Source: Candidatus Krumholzibacteriia bacterium | GTDB lineage: Bacteria > Krumholzibacteriota > Krumholzibacteriia > LZORAL124-64-63 | Direction: 5' to 3' | Assembly (NCBI GenBank): GCA_030643455.1 | Contig: DAOWLV010000201.1 | Location: 1-6,388 of the forward strand | Length of the DNA: 6,388 bases | Shown here: positions 5,193 through 6,388 of the stretch, in pieces | Layout: each line of letters opens with the position of its first letter | Numbering within the stretch: position 1 is the stretch's first letter | The notes under the pieces: generated by a model | Seen by the model: only the letters and a program-made list of their open reading frames with translations | What the model was told of the DNA's origin: nothing | Databases searched by the model: none | Program-made: the position numbers and the translations under genes

Positions 5193-6388
5193 AAACCTTC
5201 GCCGTCGTTTTGTTGTTGATCGTTTTGGCGACCTGCGCCGCGGGGCAGGACATTCGCGAAGCCGCCCGCCGGGCCGCCTCCGACCGCGCCGCCGCACAGG
5301 CCGAGGCCCTGCAGGCGGAGGAAGCCATCCTGGCGGACCGGGAAAAACTGCGCGCCGAGGTCGAGCGGCTGGAACAGGAACAGTCCGCCCTCGAACAGGA
5401 TCTGCGGGAGCTGACGCGCCGTCAGGAAGAAGGACATCTCCTGCGGGAGGATCTTGCCGAGCAGTGGTCCGGCCGGGAGCTGGGATTCCGGGAGATCTCG
5501 GGCAATGTGCGTGTGGCGGCCCGCGACCTGGAATCGCTGCTGAAGGCCTCGCCCCTGAGCGCGGGAGCGGACTGGCGCCTGGACACCATCAGCCCGCTTC
5601 TGGACAAGGGCTATTTCCCCGATATCGATGACATCGCCGGCATGGCGGATGTGTTCCTGGATGAGATAGAGCGGGGCGGCCAGGTCAGTCTGCGCGAAGG
5701 TGAGTTTGTCGGGCGGGACGGCCGCCGGAACATGGGCCGGATCTTCCAGCTGGGCAAGTTCAACACCGTCTATCAAGCCGGCGGGGAAACGGGATTCCTG
5801 GTCTGGTCTCCCGAGGGGCACCGTCTGTTTGCCCTGGCGGAACTGCCGCCGCGTTCGGTGCGGCGGTCGCTGGACAGGTATCTGGCCGGGGAATCCGACC
5901 TCGTTCCCCTGGACATGAGCGGCGGCGTCGCGCTGCGCCAGCTGACCCAGCACACCGACCTCATCGAGCAGGTGCGGCAAGGCGGGCCGATCATCTGGCC
6001 CATCTTCCTGATCGCCTTGGCCGCGCTGGTGATCGTGGTCATCAAGATCGTTTACCTGAACCGAATGCACGGCAATACGGACCGCATCATGGGCGAGGTG
6101 AACGAGCTGGCGGCCAGGGGCGACTGGGCGGCCTGCGATCAGATCGTCGCCGGGCACCAGGGCAAGAAGTGGCCGGTGGTCCGGGTGATCAAGGCGGGGC
6201 TCGCAGCCCGGGAGGATTCCCGGGAAACGCTGGAGAGCGTGCTGCAGGAGGCGATCCTGCACGAACTGCCCCAGGTCCAGAAAGGGATCGCCATGCTGGC
6301 GGTCCTCGGGGCGGTGGCGCCCCTGCTGGGGCTATTGGGCACCGTCACGGGCATGATCGACACCTTCCGGGTCATCACCCTGTTCGGC
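5189..6388 (+). CDS. TtpC-like MotA/TolQ/ExbB proton channel family protein (3' end missing)
   Basis: The frame is open from the ATG at 5189 to the last base, 400 codons without a stop. Family members are about 450 residues, so some 50 are missing. In order: a signal peptide (1 to about 19, possible cleavage after AAG), a coiled coil (about 22-95, with heptad positions L54, V58, L61, L68, L72, L75), a periplasmic domain (about 96-262), a first membrane helix (about 268-290), a cytoplasmic helical stretch (291-366), and a second membrane helix with the family motif APLLGLLGTVTGMIDTF (377-393). T385 aligns with the channel threonine of ExbB (T148 in E. coli). The sequence stops at VITLFG, before the remaining TolQ/ExbB helix. 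In Vibrio-type TonB2 systems TtpC works with ExbB2, ExbD2 and TonB2 to energise outer-membrane uptake. The long periplasmic N-terminus separates it from plain ExbB or TolQ. The specific substrate cannot be told from this window. Confidence 0.93.
   Translation, partial: MKTFAVVLLLIVLATCAAGQDIREAARRAASDRAAAQAEALQAEEAILADREKLRAEVERLEQEQSALEQDLRELTRRQEEGHLLREDLAEQWSGRELGFREISGNVRVAARDLESLLKASPLSAGADWRLDTISPLLDKGYFPDIDDIAGMADVFLDEIERGGQVSLREGEFVGRDGRRNMGRIFQLGKFNTVYQAGGETGFLVWSPEGHRLFALAELPPRSVRRSLDRYLAGESDLVPLDMSGGVALRQLTQHTDLIEQVRQGGPIIWPIFLIALAALVIVVIKIVYLNRMHGNTDRIMGEVNELAARGDWAACDQIVAGHQGKKWPVVRVIKAGLAAREDSRETLESVLQEAILHELPQVQKGIAMLAVLGAVAPLLGLLGTVTGMIDTFRVITLFG

Noticed and set aside
5189..5252. 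Lipoprotein signal in the TtpC-like protein (LATC at residues 13-16)
   Set aside because: Threonine just before the cysteine does not fit the lipobox, and the family is anchored by its own membrane helices. An ordinary signal peptide is more likely.
3660..5297. Long minus-strand open frame (545 codons)
   Set aside because: It runs across three plus-strand genes and their intergenic gap, has a Pro/Arg/Gly-rich composition and no recognisable domain.
4952..6262. Long minus-strand open frame (436 codons)
   Set aside because: It lies opposite the DUF3450 and TtpC-like genes, which have clear family motifs, signal peptides and ribosome binding sites.

Overview
The window looks like part of the chromosome of a Gram-negative bacterium. 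By eye it is roughly 60% GC, with strong G/C third-position bias that opens long spurious reading frames on the opposite strand. The Gram-negative assignment rests on the last two genes: a DUF3450-type periplasmic protein followed by a TtpC-like MotA/TolQ/ExbB channel protein. This pair is known from inner-membrane systems that energise outer-membrane transport. I cannot place the organism in a phylum from this sequence alone. There are no RNA genes, mobile elements or CRISPR arrays that I can see.

Layout. Bases 1-54 may be the last codons of a plus-strand gene. It converges on a minus-strand gene (64-1677) for a polytopic membrane protein with features of GT-C glycosyltransferases. A divergent intergenic region of about 150 bases (1678-1830) holds a perfect 7-bp inverted repeat and a plus-strand promoter with a consensus TATAAT. 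Next come two closely spaced plus-strand genes: an M3-family oligoendopeptidase (pepF, 1831-3648) and, two bases later, a small secreted protein of unknown function (3651-4256). A 123-base gap follows, with a second TATAAT promoter whose predicted transcript begins almost directly with a stable stem-loop. The last operon starts there: the DUF3450 protein (4380-5192) and, with an ATGA overlap, the TtpC-like protein (5189 to the window end, truncated).

How the genes work together. The DUF3450/TtpC pair is the clear functional unit. In related systems it is followed by ExbB, ExbD, TonB and a TPR protein, and together these pass proton-motive force to outer-membrane receptors. The partners would lie just beyond base 6388. 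PepF is a cytosolic zinc peptidase that degrades short peptides. Its link to the exported protein behind it is positional only. The GT-C-like gene is transcribed on its own and its substrate cannot be read from sequence.

No wholly new system is evident. The points most worth checking are the leader stem-loop, the inverted repeat in the divergent region, the orphan secreted protein coupled to pepF, the uncertain start of the membrane protein, and the paired coiled coils of the DUF3450 and TtpC proteins.
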